The notes below the pieces were generated by a model. That model did no database searches. It had not been told where the DNA came from and saw only the letters and a list, made by a program, of their open reading frames with translations. A DNA stretch of 64,000 nt from Actinophytocola sp963729115 (lineage in GTDB: Bacteria > Actinomycetota > Actinomycetes > Mycobacteriales > Pseudonocardiaceae): NCBI GenBank assembly GCA_963729115.1, contig CAVSMR010000022.1, forward strand, positions 1 to 64,000. The letters are read 5' to 3'. Positions 20,195 to 29,698 of the stretch are shown in pieces (position 1 is the stretch's first letter; each line of letters begins with the position of its first letter). The position numbers were made by a program, and so were the translations under genes.

Positions 20195-21793
20195 ATGTCG
20201 AGTGCGAGCCGGACTGTGGACGTCAACTCCGGGCGCAGGGGGTCGGCATCGGGCCGGCGGTTGGTACGGCGGACACTGATCGCGACCGCGGTCGCCGGTT
20301 GGGCGCTGTTCGCGGCGGGGCCGGCCAGCGCACAGGAGCCACCGTCGTGGACGGTGTACGCCACGGGCAACCAGATCGATGTACCCGGCATCGTCACACC
20401 GATCGACACCGCCACCGACACCGCTGGTACACCGGTGACAGTGTTCGACTCCTTCGGCATCGCGGTAACCCCGGACGCCGCGACCGCGTACGTCACGGCA
20501 CGTTCCAACGACCAGGTGGAGCGGATCGACACCGCCACCAACAGCGTCGTCGGGGATCCCATCGACGTCGGGGCGTTCCCCACGGGTATCGCCATCACGC
20601 CCGACGGCTCGACCGCCTACACGGCCGACCAGAACGGCGGATCGGTCACCCCGATAGACATCGCCACCAACACCGCCGGTCCGCCCATCCAGCTGCTGCC
20701 GCCGGCAGACACCGTGTTCACTCACCGCATCGCGATCACGCCTGACGGCGCGAAGGCATACGTCGTCGTGCGCGGCTCCCCCGACACACCGGCCCAGGTC
20801 ATACCCATCAACATCGCGGCCGAGCCCCCCGTCGTGCTGCCCGCGATCACGATGCCCGCCGGGCCGGAGCTCTTCGACATCGCGGTCGCACCCGACGGCG
20901 AAACGGTGTACGTCGTCGACAACGTCAACGACCAGGTCATCACGATCAACACCGCCGATGACACCCTCGGTGCCCCCATCGCCGTACCGGACGACCCGCT
21001 CGGCATCGCGATCACTCCCGACGGCACGAAGGCCTATGTCGCCAGCCAGCGTGCCGACGTGGTCACCCCGATCGACCTCGCGACCAACACGACGCTGACA
21101 CCGATCTCCACCGGCGACGGTCCCTATGACCTGGCCGTGACTCCCGACAGCAAGCGGGCCTACGTGGCGAACACGAACGTAGACAACGTCAGCGTCATCG
21201 ACACCGCCACGGACACGGTTACCGGCACTCCCATCCCGGGCGGGGACGGCGTCGACAACCTCGCCATCACCCCGGACCAGGCACCGAACGCCGTGGTCTC
21301 GGCCAGGGCGTCGACCACCGGTTGCGTAGCCACGCTCGACGCGTCGGCCTCCACCGTCGCCTTCGGCACCATCGCCAGGTATTCATGGGACTTCGGGGAC
21401 GGGAAGACCAAGACGACGTCCACCGCGACCACGACGCACACCTACGCAAAGCCTGGCAACCACACGGTCACGGTGACCGAGACCAGCTCCGGTGGCACCT
21501 CGGTGCCCGAGCTCACGCCCGACTCCTTCACCGGCCAGACCATGAGCCGCAACGCCGACGAGCAGGCGAGGGCGACAGCGACCGTCAACTTCGCCGGCTC
21601 CTGCCAGGCACCGCCCTCGCCCGGCGGCGACGTGTCACCTCCGGGCGGCACCGAACTGGCCGCGACTGGTGGCGTGTCGACCGGCCTGCTGGCGCTGGGG
21701 GCGTCGATGCTCGTCGCGGGCGCCTTCCTCGTCTACCTGGCTCGCGCCAGGTGGCTGTCCCGTCGCAGGCGTGCGGGCCAACCCCGGTCCTAA
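20195..21793 (+). CDS. Wall-anchored YVTN beta-propeller / PKD surface protein with LAATG signal
   Basis: A 532-residue secreted protein. Signal peptide: LIATAVAGWALFAAGPASAQ. About seven YVTN/SMP-30-like propeller blades of some 45 residues repeat the pattern IAITPDGxxAYV...VTPIDxATNT. A PKD domain follows (RYSWDFGDGKTKTTS, then HTYAKPGNHTVTVTE). The C-terminus has LAATG, a membrane helix (GLLALGASMLVAGAFLVYLA) and SRRRRAG, a class E sortase signal. The start at 20195 is favoured by GGAGG 11 bases before it; an in-frame start at 20159 is possible. Propeller-PKD proteins bind partners or glycans at the surface; no ligand can be named. Confidence 0.88.
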   Translation: MSSASRTVDVNSGRRGSASGRRLVRRTLIATAVAGWALFAAGPASAQEPPSWTVYATGNQIDVPGIVTPIDTATDTAGTPVTVFDSFGIAVTPDAATAYVTARSNDQVERIDTATNSVVGDPIDVGAFPTGIAITPDGSTAYTADQNGGSVTPIDIATNTAGPPIQLLPPADTVFTHRIAITPDGAKAYVVVRGSPDTPAQVIPINIAAEPPVVLPAITMPAGPELFDIAVAPDGETVYVVDNVNDQVITINTADDTLGAPIAVPDDPLGIAITPDGTKAYVASQRADVVTPIDLATNTTLTPISTGDGPYDLAVTPDSKRAYVANTNVDNVSVIDTATDTVTGTPIPGGDGVDNLAITPDQAPNAVVSARASTTGCVATLDASASTVAFGTIARYSWDFGDGKTKTTSTATTTHTYAKPGNHTVTVTETSSGGTSVPELTPDSFTGQTMSRNADEQARATATVNFAGSCQAPPSPGGDVSPPGGTELAATGGVSTGLLALGASMLVAGAFLVYLARARWLSRRRRAGQPRS

Positions 21794-22251
21794 CTCCTAG
21801 CCACAGGGCCGAAACCGGCATCGCACCCGACGTCGCGCCGCGGCTCACAGTGAACTGGCCTATGTGGACTGTCGTGGACGCGACCCTTCTTTCCGAGCGG
21901 CCGCAGGTATTTCTCCCACGGCGCCCGCTACCGCCTCACCACGGCGATTCGGCTCGTGCTATCTTGGGTGGGACAGATTGTCCCGTGCATTTGCACGAGA
22001 ATTCACACGATGCATTGTCATCAGGTGGATTTCTGGATTCGGCGTAGATCTCCACCCGGCGGCCGCTGAAATCTGTTCTCCCAGGTTGAGCCTTGGGCTG
22101 CCACATTGATGCGCGACAACTTCCTCGCTAACGCGCTGTTCTCCTGCGGGACCCGCAACCACGCTGATCTTCATGGGGTTCGGCACCGGAGGAATGGACT
22201 CCGCGGAGCCGGGCGCGCGCTGGCCGCCATCGCAGCAGTGAGGAGATCGAC
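21794..22251. other. Gene-free stretch
   Basis: About 460 bases after the propeller gene with no credible frame. The last 20 bases carry a strong ribosome site (GAGGAG) for the small gene that follows. Confidence 0.5.
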
Positions 22252-22569
22252 ATGATTGATATGCCGCCGCCCGACGACGCTGCTCATCTCGACTTCGTAC
22301 TCATGGCGGAGATCACCCACGCCAACACCCTGCTCGGTCGCTACGTGGTGCGCTTTCTGGACGCGGATGCCGGCCGCGCCGAGCCGCTGAGCACCGAGGA
22401 CGAACGGGCGCTGGCCGACCAGGTGAGTGCCGTCGCCGAGAAGATGCGAGCACGAGCCATGCGACGGGAACGAAACGGCAACTCGAGGCGGTTCGTCGAC
22501 CACCGTGCCGGCACCACGGCCGTCGGCCCATGGCCCATCACGGCTGCCGTGATCAGCCCGAACTTCTGA
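22252..22569 (+). CDS. Small hypothetical protein, 105 residues
   Basis: I do not recognise this protein. It is soluble with no signal peptide or membrane segment. The first 70 residues look helical and acidic (AHLDFVLMAEITHANTLLGR, then DERALADQVSAVAEKMRARA), followed by a basic stretch and a hydrophobic end. It is accepted as a gene because GAGGAG lies 7 bases before the ATG and codon use fits the neighbours. It is convergent with an XRE regulator 90 bases downstream. Confidence 0.55.
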   Translation: MIDMPPPDDAAHLDFVLMAEITHANTLLGRYVVRFLDADAGRAEPLSTEDERALADQVSAVAEKMRARAMRRERNGNSRRFVDHRAGTTAVGPWPITAAVISPNF

Positions 22570-22657
22570 GGCGCCCGACCACGAGGCCGCGGGCCGGCGG
22601 GGCATCGCCCATCAGCCCGAACCTGGCCCGCACCAATGAATTCCCGGCACGCCCGGG

Positions 22658-23131
22658 TCAGGCCGGCGGCAGCCGGCGGATCAGTTCGGTGGTGGTCATG
22701 TGACACACCGCGGCGAGCGCGTCCAACGCTGACGCGCTCAACGTCATGGTCGACGGTTCGTTGCCGGTTCGGTGGGTGAGTTGGGCGCATGCCCAGCGAT
22801 GCAGGGGCTCCAGCTCGGCGACGCGCAACTGGGCCAGCTGGGCCAGGTCGACCTTCGCCACGGTGGAGTCGTCGAGCATTCGCGCGCTCGCGCGAGTCAG
22901 CACCTCACCGGCGGTGGAGTGGAGCGCATGGGCGATCTGGTCCAGCCGCTCGACGCTCATCCGGCGGATGCCCCACTCGTAGGACGCCAGCGTCTGCAGC
23001 GAGATGTCCACGCTCAGCCGATCGATCATGTCCTTCCGTGTCCAGCCGTGGTCCCGCCGCAGCCTGCGCAGCTCCTCCCCCAGCGCGCGCGCCAGTTCCT
23101 GCGTCCATTCCGGGTCCGTGCGCGTGGTCAT
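22658..23131 (-). CDS. XRE-family helix-turn-helix regulator
   Basis: A 157-residue regulator with an N-terminal Cro/C1 helix-turn-helix at about residues 12-70: ALGEELRRLRRDHGWTRKDM, DISLQTLASYEWGIRRMSVE. The C-terminal half is helical and has no known ligand domain. It lies upstream of (and on the same strand as) nothing obvious; the next gene in the same direction is another XRE protein 200 bases away. Target unknown. Confidence 0.82.
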   Translation of the reverse strand: MTTRTDPEWTQELARALGEELRRLRRDHGWTRKDMIDRLSVDISLQTLASYEWGIRRMSVERLDQIAHALHSTAGEVLTRASARMLDDSTVAKVDLAQLAQLRVAELEPLHRWACAQLTHRTGNEPSTMTLSASALDALAAVCHMTTTELIRRLPPA

Positions 23132-23332
23132 GTTTCGGGGTCCTTCCCTTGGGGCGACGTCGTGATCGACCGGCCGTGGTCGGTCCGGGGGTGCGAGCTG
23201 CCGGGCCGGATCGCTTGGGCGTAGCCAAGACGCGCCCGAGCTCGTGGCACTCCAGCCGTGGCCATGGCTTCTTGTCTCTTCGGGTGTGGCGCGGGCGTCG
23301 AACGGGGTTCTGTCGCCGGTGGGCGTCGGGCC

Positions 23333-24712
23333 TCATATGGTCAGCCCGGCGAGGTAGCGATCGAGCTCCGCGACCCGCGGTTCGTTGTCGTATGTGGACA
23401 TGGTTCGTCGGATGGTGTCGATCATTTGCCAGAGCCGGATGGAGCCCGTGCGGCCGGCGATGTCGGCAGCGGCACGGAGCTCGTCGCAAGCCGGTTCGAG
23501 CTCGTTGACGCCGAGATGCGCCTCGGCACTGAGGGCGTAACACACGCCCATGTCGCGGACCATGTTGGCTTTCTTGTACCGGAGGGCCGCGTCGATGTGC
23601 GGTCGCGCTCTCTGCGGTTGCCCGAGGTCGACCCAACAGGCCGCGGCAAGCTGATGGAGGTTCGACTCGTCGTGGTAGTACAACCAGCCGGGGTCCTCAT
23701 CGGACTCAGGACATGCTTTCTCCAATGCACGTTCGGCATCGCTCAACGCGTATTGACATGCCTTCAGGTAGCCGACCCTCGCGTATGCGCGGGCATTCCT
23801 ACATGCGAGCAGTGAGTTGAAACGCGGGCTGCCGCCTGAATGTTGAGCCTGCTTGCCGGCGGTCTCGAGTATCTTCAACGCTTCTTGCGGGTCCGACACC
23901 TCGCTCAGCCGCCCGAGGACGTGCATGCCGGCCAATTGGTCGTTCGCGACCGCCGACGTTCGGAGTGCGGCCACGAGGTAGTACCGGGAGGTGTTGTCGC
24001 GGGCCGAGTCGCAGTAGAGCCACCCGCACAGGCACGCCGCGTCGGTAATGAGGCTGAAGAGTCGTTGTCCGGCGGCGGCGCCATACGTGGCGTGATCGGC
24101 GAGGTAGGTGAGGTAGCGGAACTCCGCGACAGCGAGTTCGCAGAGGTCCCGGCCACCGAGGGTGTCGTCCAGACGGTGCAGCTCGGCCAGGCGATGCTCC
24201 AGGCGGTCGAGGACCTCGTCGTTCAGCCGCCCGTCGGGCACCGTGTCGGGCGCCATGGGGAGAGCAGCGGTGGCCAGGGCCGAGGTCCATTGGCCGGCCA
24301 GGCCACTGACGGCGCCGCTGGTGATCGTGAGGAACTCGCGGCGATCCGGTGGTCCGCCCGCGACCTGATGGAGCACCACCAGCGCCCCCGCGACCGTCCA
24401 GGGCGCGTTCACCACGCTTGTCGGGTTGAGCGGGCTGCGGATGCTCTCGATGAGCGCGTTCACCACGCTGGGTGGCGTCTGGAGCTCGGCGGAGTGGGTG
24501 GCTGGGGGCTCCAGGTCGAGCAGGGCGTTGAGCTCGTCGGGGGTGAGGTTGAGTGCTCTGGCGATACCGGGGCGGATGACGGCGTGGGGCCGGACGGTGC
24601 CCTGCTCCCAGCGTGCGACGGTGGAGCGGTCGAGCCGAAGACTTTCGGCGAGGGTCTCCTGGGTAAAGCCCATTGCCGCGCGCCGTCGCGCGAATTTGTC
24701 TCTTCGTTCCAC
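23333..24712 (-). CDS. XRE regulator with TPR-like C-terminal domain
   Basis: A 459-residue protein starting with GTG at 24712. Helix-turn-helix at residues 5-65: RRRAAMGFTQETLAESLRLD then RSTVARWEQGTVRP. A long TPR-type helical domain follows (about 150-450) with repeats such as ARAYARVGYLKACQYALSDA and AEAHLGVNELEPACDELRAA. Large XRE-TPR regulators are numerous in actinomycetes and in some cases respond to small peptides or hormones; the ligand here is unknown. An AT-richer upstream gap of 600 bases separates it from the next gene. Confidence 0.85.
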   Translation of the reverse strand: MERRDKFARRRAAMGFTQETLAESLRLDRSTVARWEQGTVRPHAVIRPGIARALNLTPDELNALLDLEPPATHSAELQTPPSVVNALIESIRSPLNPTSVVNAPWTVAGALVVLHQVAGGPPDRREFLTITSGAVSGLAGQWTSALATAALPMAPDTVPDGRLNDEVLDRLEHRLAELHRLDDTLGGRDLCELAVAEFRYLTYLADHATYGAAAGQRLFSLITDAACLCGWLYCDSARDNTSRYYLVAALRTSAVANDQLAGMHVLGRLSEVSDPQEALKILETAGKQAQHSGGSPRFNSLLACRNARAYARVGYLKACQYALSDAERALEKACPESDEDPGWLYYHDESNLHQLAAACWVDLGQPQRARPHIDAALRYKKANMVRDMGVCYALSAEAHLGVNELEPACDELRAAADIAGRTGSIRLWQMIDTIRRTMSTYDNEPRVAELDRYLAGLTI

Positions 24713-25308
24713 GATATGCCCCGTCCCGACTAGAGCGTGCTCCGATATCGCGTCCCCTTTGGAAGGTTATCGTAGGCATAGGAGACTTGAACCGAGCCAG
24801 CCGCCCCCATTTGTCATGGCGATCTTCAGTTTTTGTCACAAGTGCCATCACTCGTAAGTGAGGCCATTAACCTGCCGGATGATGTACCGTCGATCTGGAT
24901 TGTCCAGCAATAAACAACAGGCTTACAACGCGCTGCCACCAGGGTCACCCATTCGGCCCACAGCCGCCGCTAATATCGGTCATTTCCGCAGGTCAGAAGC
25001 CTGATGCAACACTGGTGCCTCAAATTCGCACCGCTGGCGCCCTGGTCAACTACCGGCTCGGATCGTCTAGTGATTTCCAAGCGATCCGTGACGTGTTCGC
25101 TCGTTTCGCGATGCCTTCTCTCGCCCAGCGAGCGGTGCGTAAACCACTAACCGGATGGAAGGGAAACCGTGCCGTACGGCACGGTTTGCGCTGAACCGCG
25201 AGCCAGGTACCAGCGGGCTCCGCGGCTTTCCTCCCGAAGAACCGAGTCGGCTACCGTACCGGTGCCGGGCGCATTCGTTCGTCCGGCCCAGCGGGTACCG
25301 CAGCCGCT
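24713..25308. other. Gene-free, AT-richer stretch with a 24-base palindrome
   Basis: About 600 bases without a credible gene on either strand; an 81-codon frame at 25067-25312 looks like noise. The only structure I see is the perfect palindrome at 25164-25187, listed separately. Confidence 0.5.
25164..25187. repeat. Perfect 24-base palindrome
   Basis: Half-site AAACCGTGCCGT followed directly by its reverse complement, with no spacer. It lies in a non-coding gap, 121 bases beyond the stop of the minus-strand gene at 25309. It could be an operator, a recombination core or the stem of a terminator-like cruciform. There is no T-run after it, so a simple terminator is less likely. Confidence 0.7.
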
Positions 25309-25722
25309 TCACATACGGGCCGGCGCGACGTCGGCGTCACGCCCCGGCCATGGCGTTCGGCTGCGCCAGAGATCGGCCGCGGGCGTTCGGGCGTTGGGCA
25401 GGGTCGGGACCACGAAGGCTCTTTCCGGCTCCTGGTCCTGGTCGTTGTCCTCGTCGCGCCGTTCGCAACCGCCTCGGCGGAAGGATGCGGCGGCCACGCC
25501 GTTGGGCGCGCGGTTCGCCCCGCAGACCTCGCCCTGGTGCTCGAACGCCTCAGCCGCCGAGTTGACCGCCGCGAACAACCACCAGGGCAACTCGACATTC
25601 TCCGCGAGCGCACGCCACGCGGTCGCCACAGCCACGGACGTGTCAGCGACGTCTGTCCGCGCTCCGTCCATGTATTCCCGGTAGGTCTCCTCCCACGCGG
25701 AGACCAGCTTCTCTGCGACCAT
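25309..25722 (-). CDS. Hypothetical protein, 137 residues
   Basis: Not recognised. The first 75 residues look like a real folded protein (EKLVSAWEETYREYMDGART, then WRALAENVELPWWLFAAVNS). The rest is Arg/Asp-rich and may be over-read or frame-shifted. GAGAGGA lies upstream of the ATG. It follows the remnant of a LAL regulator on the same strand. Confidence 0.4.
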   Translation of the reverse strand: MVAEKLVSAWEETYREYMDGARTDVADTSVAVATAWRALAENVELPWWLFAAVNSAAEAFEHQGEVCGANRAPNGVAAASFRRGGCERRDEDNDQDQEPERAFVVPTLPNARTPAADLWRSRTPWPGRDADVAPARM

Positions 25723-25865
25723 TCGAGATCAGTCCTCTCAGCCGAGGTGAGCATTTTGCATATTTCAAGTTGCGCTACCCCCATGTTCGTCCGACTCATA
25801 CCCCGTGTCTTCATCCAAACCGGGTGAGCGCCGATCCCTGCGGCAAACGAGTTGCGCCGCGCGCG

Positions 25866-26329
25866 TCAGAGCAGGCCACGCCGGCGAGCAACTACCACAG
25901 CGTCGCGGCGCGAGGCCACATCGAGCTTGCGATAGATGTTGCGGATGTGGGTTTTCACGGTGTTGACGGACACGAGAGAGCCTCTGCGATCTCTTCGAGC
26001 GTGGCGAGGGAGGGGAGTTTCCGCAGCAACTGCATCTCTCGTGGAGTCAGCTCGGCCCTGAGATCCGGTTTCGTGACCGGAATGGCGTCCAGAATATCCG
26101 CTACGAACCCGTCGAGCCGCCCCAACCGACCCATCTGGGCGACGAGCAGCCGCCGTATCGCCGTCGTATGCCGTCGTATCGCCGCCGCGACGCGCGCCCG
26201 TGATGGACGAACAGATCGCTGCCGTCGACCCAGTGCTCGCGCAGCCATCGCCCCGAACAACTCCGGATCGGTCATCCGGGCCACGCGTTCGCCGAGCTGG
26301 TCCAGCGCCGGGTCGGCTCGACCAGCCAT
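25866..26329 (-). pseudogene. Remnant of a LAL LuxR regulator (C-terminal part only, frameshifted)
   Basis: Only the last 150 or so residues of a LAL protein remain. One frame has LLVAQMGRLGRLDGFVADIL then AELTPREMQLLRKLPSLATL, EEIAEAL. A one-base deletion near 25,980 moves the recognition helix into another frame (VSVNTVKTHIRNIYRKL, then ASRRDAVVVARRRGLL), ending at 25866. The ATPase and TPR parts are missing. Its end is very like that of the intact LAL at 27011-29638, so it is probably a decayed paralogue. Confidence 0.75.
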
Positions 26330-27010
26330 CCTGGCTCGGCGCGTCCGCACCTCAGCGGAGCCGAAATCGGGATAGCGCACGGAAATCCACCCCGGCAAAC
26401 CTGTATCACCTATTTGGGCGACACCCAAAAGAGAATTGACTACCGAATGTGCTGACGACGGATCACCCGTAACGGATGATGTGCGGCCGTTGGAGCCGGC
26501 GCGAATATGTGCGGGCGGCGTAGGTATGAACGGCCCCGCCGCATATTCGCGGATCACGACCTCACCATGGTCCGCCATGAGACTGGCGGTCGCCTTGCCC
26601 CCAGAGCGACCGCCAGTCTTCTACGCACGGACGACCCCAGGATCGCTCGCACCGGTTCTACGCCCGCGTCCGGCTGCGCCCGAGGTCTACCGGGAGGGGG
26701 CCGTCAACCTCGGCGTCGAGAACGTGGCCACGTGGTCGAAGCGGTGCGCAAGGTGATGCGGGCGGTGACGATCTGACGAGTTTGGGGGCATCAGGAATTC
26801 ATCACACGAATGGCCGTAGCGCTCGCCATCCCACAGTGATTACTTGCGCATATCTGGGCGTATGGGCCGGTAGATTGCGCCAGGAGTGGATAGAATATCG
26901 CGACGGCATCACCCGATCGTGTGCAATATTCTGCTCTGGGTAGAGCGCCCGTCCTGGCCTCCTCTAGCCTCACGACCGTGACTGGGGAATGGTCGGGAGG
27001 TTACGTTCCT
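26330..27010. other. Stretch upstream of the third LAL gene without a clear gene
   Basis: About 680 bases. The part up to 26578 is in frame with the LAL remnant but resembles nothing. Short plus-strand frames at 26436-26776 have coding-like composition but no known motif, and may be debris of a lost gene. The last 60 bases carry GGGAGG, the ribosome site of the LAL gene. Confidence 0.45.
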
Positions 27011-29638
27011 GTGCCGACCCCAAAAATCGAGGTACCGCAGCTTCCGCACGGCCACATATATCGAGGACACCTGAGCAGGCGTCTCCCGGGCGGGCGGAAT
27101 TCCTCGGCCACGAAGAACTCGGCCCCGGCGGTCGCGCTCGTCTGCGCACCGCCCGGTTTCGGCAAGACGACGCTGCTGGCGGACTGGGCCCGGCGAAGGA
27201 GAAACGACCCGGCGGGCCGGCGAACGGCTTGGGTCACGCTCGACGAGCACGACAACGCCCCGGGGATGTTGTGGTCCGCACTGCTGGCCGCGCTCGGCAA
27301 CGACGCGACGCACCCACGAAGACCCGGTGAGCCGTCGCTCCCGCCCACGCAGCCCGAGCTCGAGATGCAAGTCATCGCCGACCTCGCCGAGCTCGTCGAC
27401 AGCCAGCCCACCACCACCTGCCTGGTCCTCGACGAGCTACACGTACTGCAGGAACGGGACGCTTGGCACGGCCTGGAACTGCTGCTTCGCTTCCTGCCCA
27501 GCAAACTTCGGCTGATTCTCCTCAGCCGCGTCGAACCACCGCTGCCGTTGCACCGCCTGCGGGTGTCCGGCCACCTTCTGGAGCTGCGCGCCGACGATCT
27601 CACCTTCTCCTCGACCGAGACCGCCGCCGTGCTCCGCGGCCACGGCGTGACCCTGTCCGACGAGAACCTCACCAAGCTGATGGGTCGCACCGAGGGCTGG
27701 CCGGTCAGCGTTCGGCTGGCCGCTCTCACCCTGAACCGCTCGGGTGACCACCGAGCGACCATCGAGTCGTTCGTCGAGACGGATCGAGGGGTGTCCGACT
27801 ACCTGGTCAGCGAGGTGTTCTCGCAGCTACCCCCGGACGTGTACGACTTCCTGCTGCGAACGAGCGTGTGCGACCAGTTCACCGGCGACCTGGCGGGCCA
27901 GCTGATCGACACGGACGACGTGAGCACCCTGCTGACCCGCCTGGAGCGGTCGGGCTCGCTCGTCTCGACGTTCGGCCGCAACGGCGAGTGGTACCGCTAT
28001 CCCGCGTTGCTGCTCGACTACCTGCGCGTCGTCCACTGGCGCCGGTCACCCACGCAGGCGAAGCAGCTGCACCGCACGGCGGCGACGTGGTTCGCCGAGC
28101 ATGGCGAGCCGCTGACCGCACTGCGGCTGTCGGTGGCCGGCCGTTGCGACGACATGACCGCGGAGCTGGTGGCCACGCACGGTCCAGCACTCGTGCTGCG
28201 CGGCAAGATGTCGGCGTTACGCCGGCTCGCCACCGTCATGGCGCCCGAGATCCTCGCCCGGCCCGAGGTCTGCCTGATGCTCACGCTCGCGGACCTGGCC
28301 GACGGTGCCCGGGCCGCCGCCGAGATGCGGATGTCCGGTCTCGCCGGCAACCCGGAGATCGCGCACGACGAGCGGCTACGCGATCTGTGGTTGGTGGTGC
28401 TGATCCACCACGCCCGGCTCACCGGCCGGATGGCTCCCGAGGTGGCAGAGCTCGGCGGCCGCATCGAGCGGATCGCCGATCCGGCGCTGCGCACGCTCGC
28501 GCTGCTGAACCAGGGAACCCTGTACATCTGGCTCGACGACTACCGCGGCGCGGCGGAAGTCCTCGAGCGAGCCCGGCAACTGTCCAGCGAGCTGCGCTTC
28601 GATTACGCGATGGTGCACTGCCTCAGCCACCTGGCCGCGTTGTTCGCCATCCAGGGCGACTATGCCGAGACACAGCGAGCCGCGAACCGGGCCATCCGGT
28701 TCGCCACGGAGCACGGCATCGCCCGGAGCGCGGCCTGTTCTGTCGCCTACACCTCCGCCGCGTGGGCCGCCTTCCAGTCCCTCGACGAGGACGGCCTCAT
28801 CGAGTACTCGCGGCTGGCCACGCGATCGCTCGGCACGGGCAACGACCGGACCGCCGAGCTCACCACCCGCTCGATCGCGGCGCTCGCCGAGCTGGCGGGC
28901 AACCCGCACACCGCGCTGGTCAGCCTGCGTGCGTACCGGGCGTCCGTGGATCCGGGGAAGGAACCGTTCCGGCGCACGCTGATCGCCGCCGAGCTCATCG
29001 TCGAACAGCAACTGTCGCTGCGTCTGGGAAAGCTCGACTGGGCGGCCGAGGCCGCGGACCGGGCGGCGACCTGGCTGGGTGGCGCCGGGGACGTGCTGCT
29101 GCTCCAGGCGCGCCTGTACGTCCACCTTGGACGCGCAGGTTCGGCGAGGACGCTGCTGGAGAAGATCACCGACGGTACGGCCGAGTGCGTGACGGCGAAC
29201 GCGACGATCGAGGCGAACGTGCTGGCCGCCGTACTCGCGGACCGGGCCGGAGACGGGCTCACCGCGCACCTTCGGCTGGTGGCCGCCCTCGAGGAGGCCG
29301 CGCCACGGCGCGCGTTGCGACCGTTCTTCGACGGCGGACAGGACGTCCGTGAGCTGCTGGCGACCCAGCTCGGCCGGCTGGGCCAGTTCGAAGGCTTCGC
29401 CATGGAGGTGCTCGACACCATCACGCCCGCGTCGTTCTGGACCACGGCAGAGCTCACGCCGCGCGAGATTCAGCTGCTGCGGGAGCTGCCGTCCATGGGC
29501 ACCATCAAGGAGATCGCCAGCAGCCTCTACGTGTCGGTCAACACGGTGAAGACCCATCTGCGCAGCGTCTACCGAAAGCTCGGGGTGACCTCCCGCCGTG
29601 CGGCCGTGTTGACCGCGAGGCGATCAGGGCTGTTGTAA
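27011..29638 (+). CDS. LAL-type LuxR transcriptional regulator, full length
   Basis: An 875-residue LAL regulator. GTG start at 27011, preceded by GGGAGG ten bases upstream; an ATG at 26921 is the alternative. NTPase: Walker A VCAPPGFGKTTLLADWARR at about 44-55, Walker B TCLVLDELHVL. The middle is TPR-like. LuxR helix-turn-helix at the C-terminus: AELTPREIQLLRELPSMGTI then SVNTVKTHLRSVYRKLGVTS. It is the only LAL here on the plus strand and is convergent with the HAF lipoprotein gene. Like the other LALs it may control secondary metabolism or surface genes. Confidence 0.92.
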   Translation: MPTPKIEVPQLPHGHIYRGHLSRRLPGGRNSSATKNSAPAVALVCAPPGFGKTTLLADWARRRRNDPAGRRTAWVTLDEHDNAPGMLWSALLAALGNDATHPRRPGEPSLPPTQPELEMQVIADLAELVDSQPTTTCLVLDELHVLQERDAWHGLELLLRFLPSKLRLILLSRVEPPLPLHRLRVSGHLLELRADDLTFSSTETAAVLRGHGVTLSDENLTKLMGRTEGWPVSVRLAALTLNRSGDHRATIESFVETDRGVSDYLVSEVFSQLPPDVYDFLLRTSVCDQFTGDLAGQLIDTDDVSTLLTRLERSGSLVSTFGRNGEWYRYPALLLDYLRVVHWRRSPTQAKQLHRTAATWFAEHGEPLTALRLSVAGRCDDMTAELVATHGPALVLRGKMSALRRLATVMAPEILARPEVCLMLTLADLADGARAAAEMRMSGLAGNPEIAHDERLRDLWLVVLIHHARLTGRMAPEVAELGGRIERIADPALRTLALLNQGTLYIWLDDYRGAAEVLERARQLSSELRFDYAMVHCLSHLAALFAIQGDYAETQRAANRAIRFATEHGIARSAACSVAYTSAAWAAFQSLDEDGLIEYSRLATRSLGTGNDRTAELTTRSIAALAELAGNPHTALVSLRAYRASVDPGKEPFRRTLIAAELIVEQQLSLRLGKLDWAAEAADRAATWLGGAGDVLLLQARLYVHLGRAGSARTLLEKITDGTAECVTANATIEANVLAAVLADRAGDGLTAHLRLVAALEEAAPRRALRPFFDGGQDVRELLATQLGRLGQFEGFAMEVLDTITPASFWTTAELTPREIQLLRELPSMGTIKEIASSLYVSVNTVKTHLRSVYRKLGVTSRRAAVLTARRSGLL

Positions 29639-29639
29639 C

Positions 29640-29659
29640 GGCCACTGTGGACAGTGGCC
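29640..29659. terminator. Hairpin between convergent genes
   Basis: GGCCACTG, a TGGA loop and CAGTGGCC form a perfect eight-base-pair stem starting one base after the stop codon of the LAL gene, and 40 bases from the stop of the convergent HAF gene. There is no T-run. In actinomycetes such stems can still act as bidirectional terminators. Confidence 0.55.
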
Positions 29660-29698
29660 CGGACAGTCGGCGGCTGCCCGGGCTGCTGTCCAATGGTC

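Noticed and set aside
20195..21793. Repeats in the propeller gene as a CRISPR or DNA repeat array
   Set aside because: The near-repeats are about 135 bases apart, vary in sequence and stay in frame; they are the blades of a protein. No CRISPR array was seen anywhere in the window.
26436..26776. Short plus-strand frames as a gene
   Set aside because: No recognisable motif, no good ribosome site, and two overlapping frames of similar quality. At most debris.
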